A stretch of DNA of 64,000 nt from Brachybacterium ginsengisoli (GTDB taxonomy: Bacteria > Actinomycetota > Actinomycetes > Actinomycetales > Dermabacteraceae): assembly GCF_002407065.1 (NCBI RefSeq), contig NZ_CP023564.1, positions 558,001-622,000 on the forward strand. The letters run 5' to 3'. A program made the position numbers and the translations under genes. Positions 19,427 through 28,046 of this stretch are shown in pieces (position 1 is the first letter of the stretch; each line of letters starts with the position of its first letter). The notes below the pieces were generated by a model. That model was not told where the DNA came from and did no database searches. It was given only the letters and a program-made list of their open reading frames with translations.

Positions 19427-20680
19427 TCAGCGCCACAAGCCCTTGGTATCGATGAGGACCTTCTCCCGGAGCTTCTCCCGATCGAACTCCTTGAAGGGGT
19501 CGTGGTCCACCATGAGCAGCACGATGTCGGCGCGCTCCACGGCGTCGTCGAGCTCGGCGAGCTGGACGTTGTCCTTGCCTGCGAACTCCTTGGGGAGCTC
19601 CTCGATGTTCGGCTCCACCACGAGCACCGTGCCATGGTCCAGACGGTCGGTGAGAGCGAGGGCGATGTCCTTGGAGGGGGACTCGCGCAGGTCGTCGATG
19701 TTGGCCTTGAAGGCGATGCCGAGAGCGGCCACCAAGGGGTTCTTCAGCTTGTCGGCCTTCTTCATCACCTTGTCGAGCACCAGCTCGGGCTTGGAGTCGT
19801 TGACCTCGCGAGCGGTGCGGATCAGGTTCGAGTACTCACGATCCGCAGAGACGATGAACCACGGGTCCACGGCGATGCAGTGCCCGCCCACACCGGGGCC
19901 CGGCTGGAGGATGTTGACGCGCGGGTGATGGTTGGCGAGCGCGATCAGCTCCCACACGTCGATGCCCTGGCGCTCGGAGATGATCGAGAGCTCGTTGGCG
20001 AAGGCGATGTTCACATCACGGAACGCGTTCTCGGTGAGCTTGGCCATCTCGGCCGTGCGTGCGTCGGTGACCAGGAGCTCGCCGTGGCAGAAGCTCGCGT
20101 AGAGCTCACGGTTGAGCTCGCCGGCCTCTTTGCCGAGTCCACCGATGATCCGGTCGTTCTCGACCATCTCGATCATGATGCGTCCCGGCAGCACTCGCTC
20201 CGGGGCGTGGGAGAAGTAGAGGGAGTTCGGGAGGTTCGGCTCGGTGGTGAACTCGGGCCGGGCTTCGAGGATGACCTGTGCCATGTGCTCGGTGGCGCCG
20301 GGGGGAGAGGTGGACTCGAGGACGACGAGCTCGCCGCCCGAGAGCTTCGGGGCGATACCGGCCGCGGCGGCCTCGATGTAGGAGAGATCTGCGTCGTGAT
20401 CGCCCTTGAACGGCGTGGGGACCGAGACGATGTAGGCGTCCGCCACGGGAGTCTCGGTCTGGGCGGAGAGCTTGCCCTGGGCGACGGTGCCCGCGACGAC
20501 GGTCTCGAGCCCCTCCTCGACGAACGGCACCTTGCCGGCGTTGATCGCGTCGACGTTCGACTGCTTGATGTCGACGCCGATCACGGTCTTGCCCGCCTGC
20601 GCGAGAACAGCGGCCGTGGGAAGGCCGATGTAGCCGAGACCGATCACTGCCACGGTATCGAGAGGGACGTTCGGGCTCAT
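19427..20680 (-). CDS. wecC: UDP-N-acetyl-D-mannosamine dehydrogenase (WecC type)
   Basis: 417 residues. NAD-dependent four-electron oxidation of UDP-ManNAc to UDP-ManNAcA, supplying an amino-uronic acid for the polysaccharide. The N-terminal Rossmann motif is VAVIGLGYIGLP (residues 11-21). The catalytic cysteine block GPGVGGHCIAVDPWF has Cys268, and PERVLPGRIM is typical of the WecC rather than the UDP-glucose dehydrogenase branch. AAGGAG precedes the ATG. No UDP-GlcNAc 2-epimerase is visible in the window, so the substrate must come from elsewhere. It makes a uronic-acid polymer the likely product of the neighbouring glycosyltransferases and the likely substrate of the two heparinase-like proteins. 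Confidence 0.88.
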   Translation of the reverse strand: MSPNVPLDTVAVIGLGYIGLPTAAVLAQAGKTVIGVDIKQSNVDAINAGKVPFVEEGLETVVAGTVAQGKLSAQTETPVADAYIVSVPTPFKGDHDADLSYIEAAAAGIAPKLSGGELVVLESTSPPGATEHMAQVILEARPEFTTEPNLPNSLYFSHAPERVLPGRIMIEMVENDRIIGGLGKEAGELNRELYASFCHGELLVTDARTAEMAKLTENAFRDVNIAFANELSIISERQGIDVWELIALANHHPRVNILQPGPGVGGHCIAVDPWFIVSADREYSNLIRTAREVNDSKPELVLDKVMKKADKLKNPLVAALGIAFKANIDDLRESPSKDIALALTDRLDHGTVLVVEPNIEELPKEFAGKDNVQLAELDDAVERADIVLLMVDHDPFKEFDREKLREKVLIDTKGLWR

Positions 20681-20694
20681 CGAGGAATCTCCTT

Positions 20695-20723
20695 GGGTGG
20701 GGAGGGGAGGGGAGGGAGAGGGG
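20695..20723 (+). other. G-rich tract in the wecC leader (G-quadruplex-like)
   Basis: Five or more G-runs of 3-4 separated by single bases lie on the plus strand just upstream of the wecC start (minus strand), so the wecC mRNA leader is C-rich. The pattern satisfies a simple four-G-run quadruplex rule. The remaining 170 bp up to the next gene show no other clear structure. Confidence 0.4.
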
Positions 20724-20893
20724 CGGTCGAGGGTTACCGTAGCCCCTCAGGACCGATACCAGGACAGGGTGCAGGTCACGCAGCGGCGAAGTTACCCATC
20801 GTTCTTGTCACATGTACGGAATCCGATGCGGCGCGGGCTGGTCGAGCACGGTCCGCCGAATGCCGCTGATGCTGCCGGATCCTCGGTATGCGG

Positions 20894-22588
20894 TCAGATC
20901 GCAGGGAACGAGACGGCGGTCGGCGACAAGAGGATCCGCTCGGTGGTGCCGTTGATCGTCACATCCAGCACGATCCGGCCCGGCACCGCTACCGGCACCT
21001 GCTGGACGGTCGGTGGCGTCATCGACCCCGCGCTGAGCACGGTGACGAAGGTCAGCGCCGTGCCCCGCCGTTCGGCGAGGACGGCGGTGGCTGGAGCCAT
21101 CTGCTTCCAGCCCGTCGAGATGTATCCGTCGAACGGGTCATCCTGTGCGGTGATCGTCGAGATCTCCGTGGGCCCGTCATCGAACCACAGCACGCCCGAA
21201 CGATCACCTGAGGTGAGGGCGACCGTGTTCCCCTGGATCTCAGCGTCGACCGAGGTCCCCAGCTGCCATCGCTGCACGCCGGTGATCTGGCGCTTCGAGG
21301 CGGCGTGGTCGAGGACGACCAGGTACTCGCCGCGTGTCGAGAAGATGACTCGGCGAGTGATCTCGATGCCGTCGTAGCTCAGATCCTCGACCACGAACTC
21401 GTGGGCCCGCGAGGTGATCGAGCGGTGGGTCAGCTCCGTGTAGGGCTCTTTGAACGCTGTCCTGCCATCGATCGACAGCAGCGAGTGCGCGGCGCGGGAG
21501 ACGAAATGGTCTCGAGCAGTGCCGCGCCCGTACTGGTATTTGCCGGGATCGACCACCCAGTGGACTCCGCCTGCGGAGTACGTGAGTGAGGAGCCGTCAG
21601 GGTGTCCATGCACTCGCCGCGAGGGGCCGAATCGGAGAGAGTAGAAGGTCTGCTCGGCGAACGGCCGCTGACGCGTACCCCAGCCGGAGCGCCCGAAGAC
21701 GTAGCCCGCGTCGTAGACCTTCACCAGGTCCTTGGGGGCTGTGCCCTCGCGTCCGTTCGTCGTCACGTAGGCGACGAACGGACTCTGGACCTGCTTCGGG
21801 TTCTGCACATCGGTGTCCCCGATGGGGACGAGCGTCCCATCGGGCCGGGTGGCATGCGCGATCTCCTCCGGCGCCTGGAGGTGCCGGTCGGTGCCGTCAG
21901 GGCGGGGCAAGTTCTCCAGATCGAAGCGGCGCAGGGCCCGTTCCCACCACAGGAAGTTGTTGTAATGGTAGGCCGTGGCGCCCTCGGCGTTCACCCCCTG
22001 CTCGTCGTACTGCTCCATGAGCAGCGTGCTCATCCGGCGAGAAGCGAGCTGCCAGAGCCGCTCGTCCTTGAGCACACGACCGCACATGAAGAGGGACTCC
22101 TGCTGGTGGAGCGCGTGGTTGGCGTTGCCCATGTTCGCGGGATCCGCCAGGTGCTCTGCATGGACGCGGATCGTCCGCTCGAGCCACTCGAGCTGCTCGG
22201 GGTCGCGCTCGGCGAGCAGTGTCGATGCGGAGCACAGCTGCTGGGCACGGATGCCGTCCGACATGTCGGTCCATGCCCAGGAGGTCGTGGGCGCGCTGGG
22301 AGGGTTCTTCTCCACCCAGTCATGGATCCACCGCGACCACATCGCGTAGGCCCGATCGTCGCCGTGCGCCGCCGCTCGGCGCAGCGGATCGAGCCAGCGC
22401 AGCATGTGGTACTGGAACCGCCAGTTGCGATCCTCGAAAGGGTCCTCCAGCCAGGTGGGTTCCTCCGGCAGAGTCCACCGGGGGTGGGGAGACATGTGTA
22501 GCACGCCGGAGAGCAGCTTCTTGATCTCGTCCGGGTTCACGGACGTGACGAGCGTCTGCCGCCGAGCGGCCTCGAGGTCGAGCGTCAC
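20894..22588 (-). CDS. Heparinase II/III-family protein (copy 2)
   Basis: 564 residues from a GTG whose last two bases and the following A form the stop of the upstream glycosyltransferase gene (GTGA overlap). It parallels the copy at 12873-14678 along most of its length: MLRWLDPLRRAAAHGD, HALHQQESLFMCG, YHYNNFLWWERAL, then SLRFGPSRRVHGHPDGSSL and VVDPGKYQYG. The conserved histidine in VHGHPDG and an aromatic-rich active-site cleft are retained. As for copy 1, no signal peptide is seen. Expected to act on a uronic-acid glycan made by this cluster, either as a trimming lyase or in a non-catalytic role. Translational coupling to a glycosyltransferase favours a biosynthetic role over nutrient degradation. 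Confidence 0.82.
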   Translation of the reverse strand: MTLDLEAARRQTLVTSVNPDEIKKLLSGVLHMSPHPRWTLPEEPTWLEDPFEDRNWRFQYHMLRWLDPLRRAAAHGDDRAYAMWSRWIHDWVEKNPPSAPTTSWAWTDMSDGIRAQQLCSASTLLAERDPEQLEWLERTIRVHAEHLADPANMGNANHALHQQESLFMCGRVLKDERLWQLASRRMSTLLMEQYDEQGVNAEGATAYHYNNFLWWERALRRFDLENLPRPDGTDRHLQAPEEIAHATRPDGTLVPIGDTDVQNPKQVQSPFVAYVTTNGREGTAPKDLVKVYDAGYVFGRSGWGTRQRPFAEQTFYSLRFGPSRRVHGHPDGSSLTYSAGGVHWVVDPGKYQYGRGTARDHFVSRAAHSLLSIDGRTAFKEPYTELTHRSITSRAHEFVVEDLSYDGIEITRRVIFSTRGEYLVVLDHAASKRQITGVQRWQLGTSVDAEIQGNTVALTSGDRSGVLWFDDGPTEISTITAQDDPFDGYISTGWKQMAPATAVLAERRGTALTFVTVLSAGSMTPPTVQQVPVAVPGRIVLDVTINGTTERILLSPTAVSFPAI

Positions 22589-24177
22589 TCCACGATCTCC
22601 GCATACACCTCGGCGACGGTCGCCGCGAGCTGACGCCAGTCCCGTTCGGCCACCACCCAGTCGCGTGCCTGGCCGCCCAGCCGGGCAGCGAGTTCGTGGT
22701 CATCCAGCAGCAGCTCCAGCTGCCCGGTGAGCGAGTCGGCGCTGCCCTTGGCGTGCAGCAGGCCGTTCCTGCCCGGGGTCACGATCTCCGCGAGCGCGGC
22801 GACGTCCGAGGCGATGACCGCCTTGCCCATCGCCATCGCCTCGAAGGGCTTCAGCGGGGAGACCATCTCGCACACCGGCAGCGGCAGGCGCGGGAACGGC
22901 GTCACGTCGATGATCGAGTAGTACCGTTCCACCTCCTCGTGCGGGACGCGGCCGGTGAAGGTGACCACGTCATCCAGACCCTGAGAGGTCGCGCTCGACT
23001 GCAGCTCCTCGAGCTTGGCGCCGTCGCCGATGATCAGCACGTGGAAGTCCTCGCGACTGCGCTTCAGCGTGGCCGCGGATTCGAGCAGCAGGTCCAGCCC
23101 CTCGTAGTCCACGATCGTTCCCACGTACCCGATGACGGTCTTCCCGGCCACGCCCAGCTGTGCGGCGAGCTCCTCGTCACGGGGGAGCGGCGTGAAGCGC
23201 TCGGTGTCCACGCCGTTGGGAACGAGCACGATCTTGGCCTCGTCCACGCCGCGCTCCACCAACTCGGTCTTCAGCGCCTGCGTGATGGCGAGGACCTTCG
23301 TGGCGCCGCGGGCGGCGTCGGCCTCCATGCGGGCGATGTACCGGTACTGGTCGCTGCGGCCCCACTCGGGGTCGCGAGACCCGCGGGTGACCTCCCAGAG
23401 ACCGCGCACCTCGTACACCGACGGGATGCCGAGCAGGCGGCCGGTCTGCACGGCGGCCAGGCCGTTCCAGTGGTTCGAGGCGCCGTGCAGGATCGCAGGA
23501 CGCTCCGCGCGGGCCAGCGGCAGCAGCGCGTCGGTGTACCGCGCCACGTAGTCGTGCATCGGGTTCTTCTTCTCGATCTGCCGCCCGGTGAGCAGGTGGT
23601 GGTAGTCCACCTCGCCCACCACCTCGCTGGCCGGGAGCTCGGGGACGTCCGCCATCTTCGGCATGTCATAGGGATAGCCCAGCCGGGTCACGCCGTCCAC
23701 GTCCCAGCCGATGCGACCCAGCTCCGTGAGCAGGCCGTGGGTGCGGGTGGCGTAGCCGCCCGAGTGGTTGGGGAGGGCGTTGTGCAGCAGGTAGAGAACG
23801 TGGTCCGGGCGAGGTTCGTACTCGGGCTCGCTGCGCATCTCAGGAAGGGGGAAGCCGTTCCGTGCCAGATCGGAGTTGCGCACTGCAACGGACCCCGTGG
23901 CCGATGCGCCAGGAGTGTTCGAGAGCGCGGACGGCTTCGCCCGTCGCGATTCCTGGCGACTCCACCACAGGCGGAATTCGGCGATGCCGCCGTGGCGGAG
24001 GTGCCACAGCCCCTTCCTCAGGGTCGCGAAGTCTCCGGCGTTCGCGAGCGCCGACGGCTTCGCGCGGCGGGACTCCTGGCGGCTCCACCACTGCCGGAAT
24101 TCGGCGATGCCGCCGTGGCGGAGGTGCCACAGCCCCTTCCTCAGGGTGTCGAGGCGGGACGTCTGCGGGTCGGGCAC
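22585..24177 (-). CDS. GT4-family glycosyltransferase with duplicated N-terminal module
   Basis: 530 residues from the GTG at 24177 (GGAGG 8 bases upstream; the longer upstream frame shows no family features). Residues 11-51 and 52-85 are two near-identical copies of a basic, aromatic module starting TLRKGLWHLRHGGIAEF. The GT-B fold follows: HVLYLLHNALPNHSGGYATR near residue 130, VIGYVGTIVDYEGLDLLL in the donor half, and EMVSPLKPFEAMAMGKAV, the nucleotide-sugar-binding E-x7-E-type block of GT4 enzymes. The closest relative in the window is the first module of the 1546-residue protein. It probably transfers one sugar during assembly of the surface glycan at the cytoplasmic membrane face. The basic tandem module may help membrane or partner binding; this is inference. 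Confidence 0.82.
   Translation of the reverse strand: MPDPQTSRLDTLRKGLWHLRHGGIAEFRQWWSRQESRRAKPSALANAGDFATLRKGLWHLRHGGIAEFRLWWSRQESRRAKPSALSNTPGASATGSVAVRNSDLARNGFPLPEMRSEPEYEPRPDHVLYLLHNALPNHSGGYATRTHGLLTELGRIGWDVDGVTRLGYPYDMPKMADVPELPASEVVGEVDYHHLLTGRQIEKKNPMHDYVARYTDALLPLARAERPAILHGASNHWNGLAAVQTGRLLGIPSVYEVRGLWEVTRGSRDPEWGRSDQYRYIARMEADAARGATKVLAITQALKTELVERGVDEAKIVLVPNGVDTERFTPLPRDEELAAQLGVAGKTVIGYVGTIVDYEGLDLLLESAATLKRSREDFHVLIIGDGAKLEELQSSATSQGLDDVVTFTGRVPHEEVERYYSIIDVTPFPRLPLPVCEMVSPLKPFEAMAMGKAVIASDVAALAEIVTPGRNGLLHAKGSADSLTGQLELLLDDHELAARLGGQARDWVVAERDWRQLAATVAEVYAEIVE
23923..24147 (-). repeat. Tandem 123-bp intragenic duplication
   Basis: Two in-frame copies, 123 bp (41 codons) apart, inside the GT4 gene; a GAATTC core recurs at 23974 and 24097. 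The second copy ends after 34 codons. Protein and DNA are both nearly identical, so the duplication is recent or homogenised. Confidence 0.85.
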
Positions 24178-24292
24178 GGGGAACCTCCGGGCTGGGGGCG
24201 AGATCGCGCTCAGTCTAGAGCGGCGACCGACCGGTACGGTGGTGGACGGCGTGTGGTGATGACCCTGCGCACAGGACTTTCGAAGGACTGCG

Positions 24293-25342
24293 ATGACCGA
24301 CGTCGACACCCCGGCTCCGCACCGCCGCCCCTGGCTCCTCACCGGCGCGATCCTGCTCCTGGTGCTCGTCGTCCTTCTGGGCATCCTTGCCCTCCGTGGA
24401 CAGGGCGGCGCCGACCGCCATGCCGCTCCCGCCTCGTCGGCCGCAGCGACCACCACGGCGCCGCCGTACCCCTCGGCCCCCTACTCCCGCGTGGATGACA
24501 CCACCCTCACCGTCCCCGAGAAGACCCGCTTCGCCCCCGGCACCTTCTGGGCGACGGCGGGCACCGAGTACCTGGTCTCCATGGATCTCCAGAGCGTGAA
24601 GCCCGAGGGCAGCGGCGGTCGCTCCATGTACCTGGGCGTGACGCTGAGCTGCTCCCCGCAGGCCGGCGGCCCCGGCATCTCCGTCGGCGGAACCCAGAAC
24701 ATGCTCACCGGTGAGACGACGACCTACAGCAATCAGGGCCTCATCTCGGTGCCCGAGGACGGCGCGATCGACTGCAGCATCAAGGCGTCGGCCCCGTATG
24801 ACGACGTCGCCTCGAACGGCACCTCGTTCGACATCGACGCCACCTGGAACGCGACGCCCGTCGACGGCGAGGCGCAGGCCTCCGACGAGAAGGGACTGCC
24901 CCGCACGATCGCCGCCGGCGCCGAGGAGACGGTCATGAGCACCGACCTCCCGCCGGACCAGGGCGGCGGGGACGACCTGCACGCGCTGACCAGCCTCCAC
25001 CTGACCACCTGCACCATCGTGAACGGCTCCCGCGAGGACGGCCGCGCCTGGTGCTCACCGAACGCCCTCGACAAGAACGGCAGCACCGTGACCACCACGC
25101 TGAGAGCCGACCTCGTGGACGACAGCGGCACCGTCTGCCAGAACCTCGGGACGCTGTCCGGAGAAGCGGACCACATCGACCTCTACCGTCACCATCGGGT
25201 GCTGTCGCTCGAGCTTGACGAGACCGTGCCGAGGCAGCCATGCGGCGAGACAGTGCGTGTCTCGACGAGCGTGCACAACGAAGGTCCTGCGCCGTTGGTG
25301 GTGCATCGTTCGAACTCATCGCTCGTGGTGGTGGGGGAGTAG
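24293..25342 (+). CDS. Membrane-anchored secreted protein of unknown function
   Basis: 349 residues. A short cytoplasmic N-terminus is followed by one hydrophobic segment (residues about 15-35, LLTGAILLLVLVVLLGILAL), an Ala/Thr/Pro-rich linker and an extracellular domain of about 280 residues. The domain has at least six cysteines (e.g. LSCSPQ, AIDCSIK, LTTCTIV, RAWCSPN, GTVCQNL, RQPCGETV), consistent with disulfides. GAAGGA lies 5 bases before the ATG. It is divergent from the glycosyltransferase gene, with only about 115 bp between starts. I do not recognise a family. Confidence 0.65.
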   Translation: MTDVDTPAPHRRPWLLTGAILLLVLVVLLGILALRGQGGADRHAAPASSAAATTTAPPYPSAPYSRVDDTTLTVPEKTRFAPGTFWATAGTEYLVSMDLQSVKPEGSGGRSMYLGVTLSCSPQAGGPGISVGGTQNMLTGETTTYSNQGLISVPEDGAIDCSIKASAPYDDVASNGTSFDIDATWNATPVDGEAQASDEKGLPRTIAAGAEETVMSTDLPPDQGGGDDLHALTSLHLTTCTIVNGSREDGRAWCSPNALDKNGSTVTTTLRADLVDDSGTVCQNLGTLSGEADHIDLYRHHRVLSLELDETVPRQPCGETVRVSTSVHNEGPAPLVVHRSNSSLVVVGE

Positions 25343-25662
25343 CGCGAGGTCGCACCGATCTCTCAGCTGGACAGCCGTAACCTCTTCTCGCTGTCGCCGA
25401 CTCTGGAGGTCGCTTGGTCGGGCGCGTCGTCCCGGCCTGCCTCGTGCGCCATATCGGGGATGCCGAGCTGGAGGTCGGTCACCGGGGAGTTCCACTGGGG
25501 CGTGGTGTAGTCCACGGCGCCCCGCCCGGGAGGTGCGGCGGGCCGAGTTCGCAGGAGATCGGTGCGGAACAGAGGTCTGCGCGGGGATCGCGCGTCGTAC
25601 CCGACTCGATACGCTGACACCTGACAGGAACCACCGCGTACACGGGAAGAAGGGGAACCGGG
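25343..25662. other. 320-bp intergenic stretch with a possible minus-strand gene remnant
   Basis: No intact gene. On the minus strand, 25363 to about 25560 reads as a short protein-like tail (DYTTPQWNSPVTDLQLGIPD) ending at a stop, but no start, RBS or conserved upstream part is visible. It may be a remnant of a deleted gene. The promoter of the response-regulator gene should lie near the right end. Confidence 0.3.
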
Positions 25663-26040
25663 ATGGCCACGGCACTGGTGATCGAGGACGACGACGACAT
25701 CCGTCGGCTGCTGGAGGTGGTGCTCGGCCAGGCCGGGTACCGCGTCTCCGCCGCGGCCAACGGTGCCGACGGGCTGGAGGCGCTCGAGGCGCAGTCCCCG
25801 GACCTCCTGCTGGTGGACGTGGGCCTGTCCGACATCGAGGGCTACGAGGTGGTGCGCCGTGCGCGCCCCCAGGTGGGCGGGCACATCGTGATGCTCAGCG
25901 CCCGGCCCGAGGAGTCCGATGCCCGGCTCGGTCTCGAGGCGGGTGCCGACGAATACCTGACCAAGCCGTTCCGCCCCCGCCGGTTGCGCGAGCAGCTCGC
26001 CGAGATCATCGAGCGACCCGTCACGAGCGGGGAACGGTGA
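25663..26040 (+). CDS. Receiver-only response regulator
   Basis: 125 residues, a single REC domain with no output domain. The acidic pair is D9/D10, the phospho-acceptor is D52 (LLLVDVGL), S79 holds the Thr/Ser position and K101 is in the TKPF motif. GAAGGGG precedes the ATG. Single-domain receivers act through protein contacts or phosphorelays rather than DNA binding. The gene converges on, and overlaps by 20 bp, the glycan synthase with an Hpt-like tail, whose own upstream neighbour is a sensor kinase. That arrangement suggests all three belong to one signalling unit, with this protein carrying the phosphate to, or competing for, the synthase tail. Confidence 0.88.
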   Translation: MATALVIEDDDDIRRLLEVVLGQAGYRVSAAANGADGLEALEAQSPDLLLVDVGLSDIEGYEVVRRARPQVGGHIVMLSARPEESDARLGLEAGADEYLTKPFRPRRLREQLAEIIERPVTSGER

Positions 26041-27910
26041 CCATCCGGGACTCGGTCACGGCCGGCTCCGCCTGACGCGGGGTGTCCAGCAGGGCGCGGC
26101 GCACCGACACCTCCTTGCGCAGCATGTCCACCGTCTCCCGACCGATCGCGAGGACCACCGGCAGCCGGTCGCGGCACTCCTCCAGAGCATCCCGCGCCAC
26201 GGCCTGTTCCAGACCGATGGAGGCCTGCTCGAGGCGCGCCGCTCCCACCATCGCCGAGGACACCCGGAGGCTGCCGATCGCGTCGCGGATCGCCGACGGA
26301 TCCTCAGCGGCGACCGCCCGCTCGAGCCGTGAGGCCCGGGTGGGCCACATGATGGCCCAGCCGGCCACGAAGTCGATCCCCAGATCGGAACGTCCCTCGA
26401 GCTCGGCGGAGAGCTCCTCGAGCTCCTCCAGGCGCATCAGCGGCAGCGCCTCCAGCGCCGCGTCGAGAATGACCGGAGCCGACGAGCGGCCGTCGGCGTT
26501 GCGTCGCGTCTTCGCCCAGCCGGTGCTGCCTGACAGCGCCCGCCAGGCGGCTCGCAGGTAGTACACGTAGGTCAGGTACACGTACACGAGGTTGCACAGC
26601 CCCAGCCCCACCGCGAGCGGCCAGGACACCTCCCCATCGGTCACCCGGTGATATACCAGCCCCCACACGGCGTAGGGCAGCACCAGGAAGAACAGTCCGG
26701 TGGCGACGATCGTCGCCAGGGAGCTCGCGGACCAGAACCCGCCGGGATCCTCCGTCAGGCCCAGGATCAGCAGCAGCGGTATCAGCACGAGGTTCAGCAT
26801 CATGATCAGCGGCTGCAGCATGAAGTAGTGGATCTCCAGCAGCCCGGCCGCGCTCAGATGACCGCTGCGTCGCAGCCCGGGCAGGGCGGAGGCGCACTCC
26901 ATGTTCCCCTGCGCCCAGCGGGTCCGCTGGGTGATCAACCGACGAGTGAAGGGCAGCGCCTCCTGGGACACATGGGCCTCGCGCACGTAGTGGTTGCGCA
27001 TCCCCTGGTGCAGGATGTTCAGCCCCAGCTCGTAGTCCTCGGAGAGCTTCTTCCCCCACGGCTTGCCGTGCTCCTCGGTGAGGGTGTCCAGCACCGAGAG
27101 CCGGGTGAACTGACCGTTCCCGCCCATGCCCACGGTGCCTGTACGCACACGCAGCACCTGCATCGCCGAGTTGGTGGTGCGGAACTCCAGATCCTGCATC
27201 CGCACCAGCGCTCGACCGACCGCATTGCGAAGCCGTCCGTCGTCCGGACGCGGCCGGCGGTCCCCGCGATTCTTCATCCACACCTCGAGCTGCACCGCAC
27301 CGATCGACTCGTCCCCGAAGGACTCGGGCCCGGCCAGCATCGGCAGCGCATTGTCGGAGAGGAAGCCGTCCGCGTCCAGCACCCCGACAATCGCGCGATG
27401 ACGCGTGGCCTCATCCCCGTCCACATGCTCCGAGACGATCCGGTAGGCGGCGTTGAGAGCATCGCCCTTCCCGGTCCGGGCCTCCGGCGCGATGCGCGAG
27501 ATCAGGTGCACGCGGTCGTCGAACACCATCAGGTCCCGCACGACCGCCGCAGTCGCGTCCTCGCTCGCGTCGTCGATCACCCAGACGTGCATCGCGGGGA
27601 ACGAGGAGCGGGCTGCGGAGACGGTCTCGGCGATCACGTTCTCCTCGTCGCGGCAGGGCACCAGCACGTGCCACTCGAGCTCAGCAGGATCACCGGGGGA
27701 ATTGCGCGGGCGGCGCACCTCGCGCAGGAAGGTCAGCAGCAGCAGCGACACGTAGGTGAGCGCGCAGGCGGCGACCGCGGTCAGCAGCGCCACCGCGACA
27801 TCGCGCCACAGGGACTCGCCGAGGGTGCCGAACACCCCGGAGACCCCGAAGGCCACCACGGCCAGGAGGGCGTAGAACACGGCCAGGACGACCGTCACTG
27901 CAGTTCTCAT
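26021..27910 (-). CDS. Processive GT2 polysaccharide synthase with degenerate Hpt-like C-terminus
   Basis: 629 residues from the ATG at 27910. Two N-terminal membrane segments (about 3-28 and 37-62) precede a GT2 catalytic domain with DDAS (113-116), DAD (179-181), SED (290-292) and QRTRW (328-332), the QxxRW motif of processive synthases such as cellulose and hyaluronan synthases. Further membrane segments follow at about 365-386, 396-420 and 432-452. Residues about 500-600 form a helical domain with Hpt spacing (FVAGWAIMWPTRASRLE, then SLRVSSAMVGAARLEQ), but the phospho-accepting histidine of the AHxLKGSS motif is replaced by Gly546. Longer upstream frames overlap the kinase and are not used. 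The synthase is flanked by a lone receiver protein and a sensor kinase, which suggests post-translational control of polymer synthesis. Confidence 0.85.
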   Translation of the reverse strand: MRTAVTVVLAVFYALLAVVAFGVSGVFGTLGESLWRDVAVALLTAVAACALTYVSLLLLTFLREVRRPRNSPGDPAELEWHVLVPCRDEENVIAETVSAARSSFPAMHVWVIDDASEDATAAVVRDLMVFDDRVHLISRIAPEARTGKGDALNAAYRIVSEHVDGDEATRHRAIVGVLDADGFLSDNALPMLAGPESFGDESIGAVQLEVWMKNRGDRRPRPDDGRLRNAVGRALVRMQDLEFRTTNSAMQVLRVRTGTVGMGGNGQFTRLSVLDTLTEEHGKPWGKKLSEDYELGLNILHQGMRNHYVREAHVSQEALPFTRRLITQRTRWAQGNMECASALPGLRRSGHLSAAGLLEIHYFMLQPLIMMLNLVLIPLLLILGLTEDPGGFWSASSLATIVATGLFFLVLPYAVWGLVYHRVTDGEVSWPLAVGLGLCNLVYVYLTYVYYLRAAWRALSGSTGWAKTRRNADGRSSAPVILDAALEALPLMRLEELEELSAELEGRSDLGIDFVAGWAIMWPTRASRLERAVAAEDPSAIRDAIGSLRVSSAMVGAARLEQASIGLEQAVARDALEECRDRLPVVLAIGRETVDMLRKEVSVRRALLDTPRQAEPAVTESRMVTVPRS

Positions 27911-28046
27911 GGTCGTGCTCACTTCCTCATGGTCGTCTCCGGACGATCGTAGCGATCCGAGAATGCTGCACATACGGCCCGGAGGCACGTGGATCCGCGG
28001 TGTGCGGCACAGTTCCCGCGCCTGCGGCCTTCGTGCCCCGTGGTGT

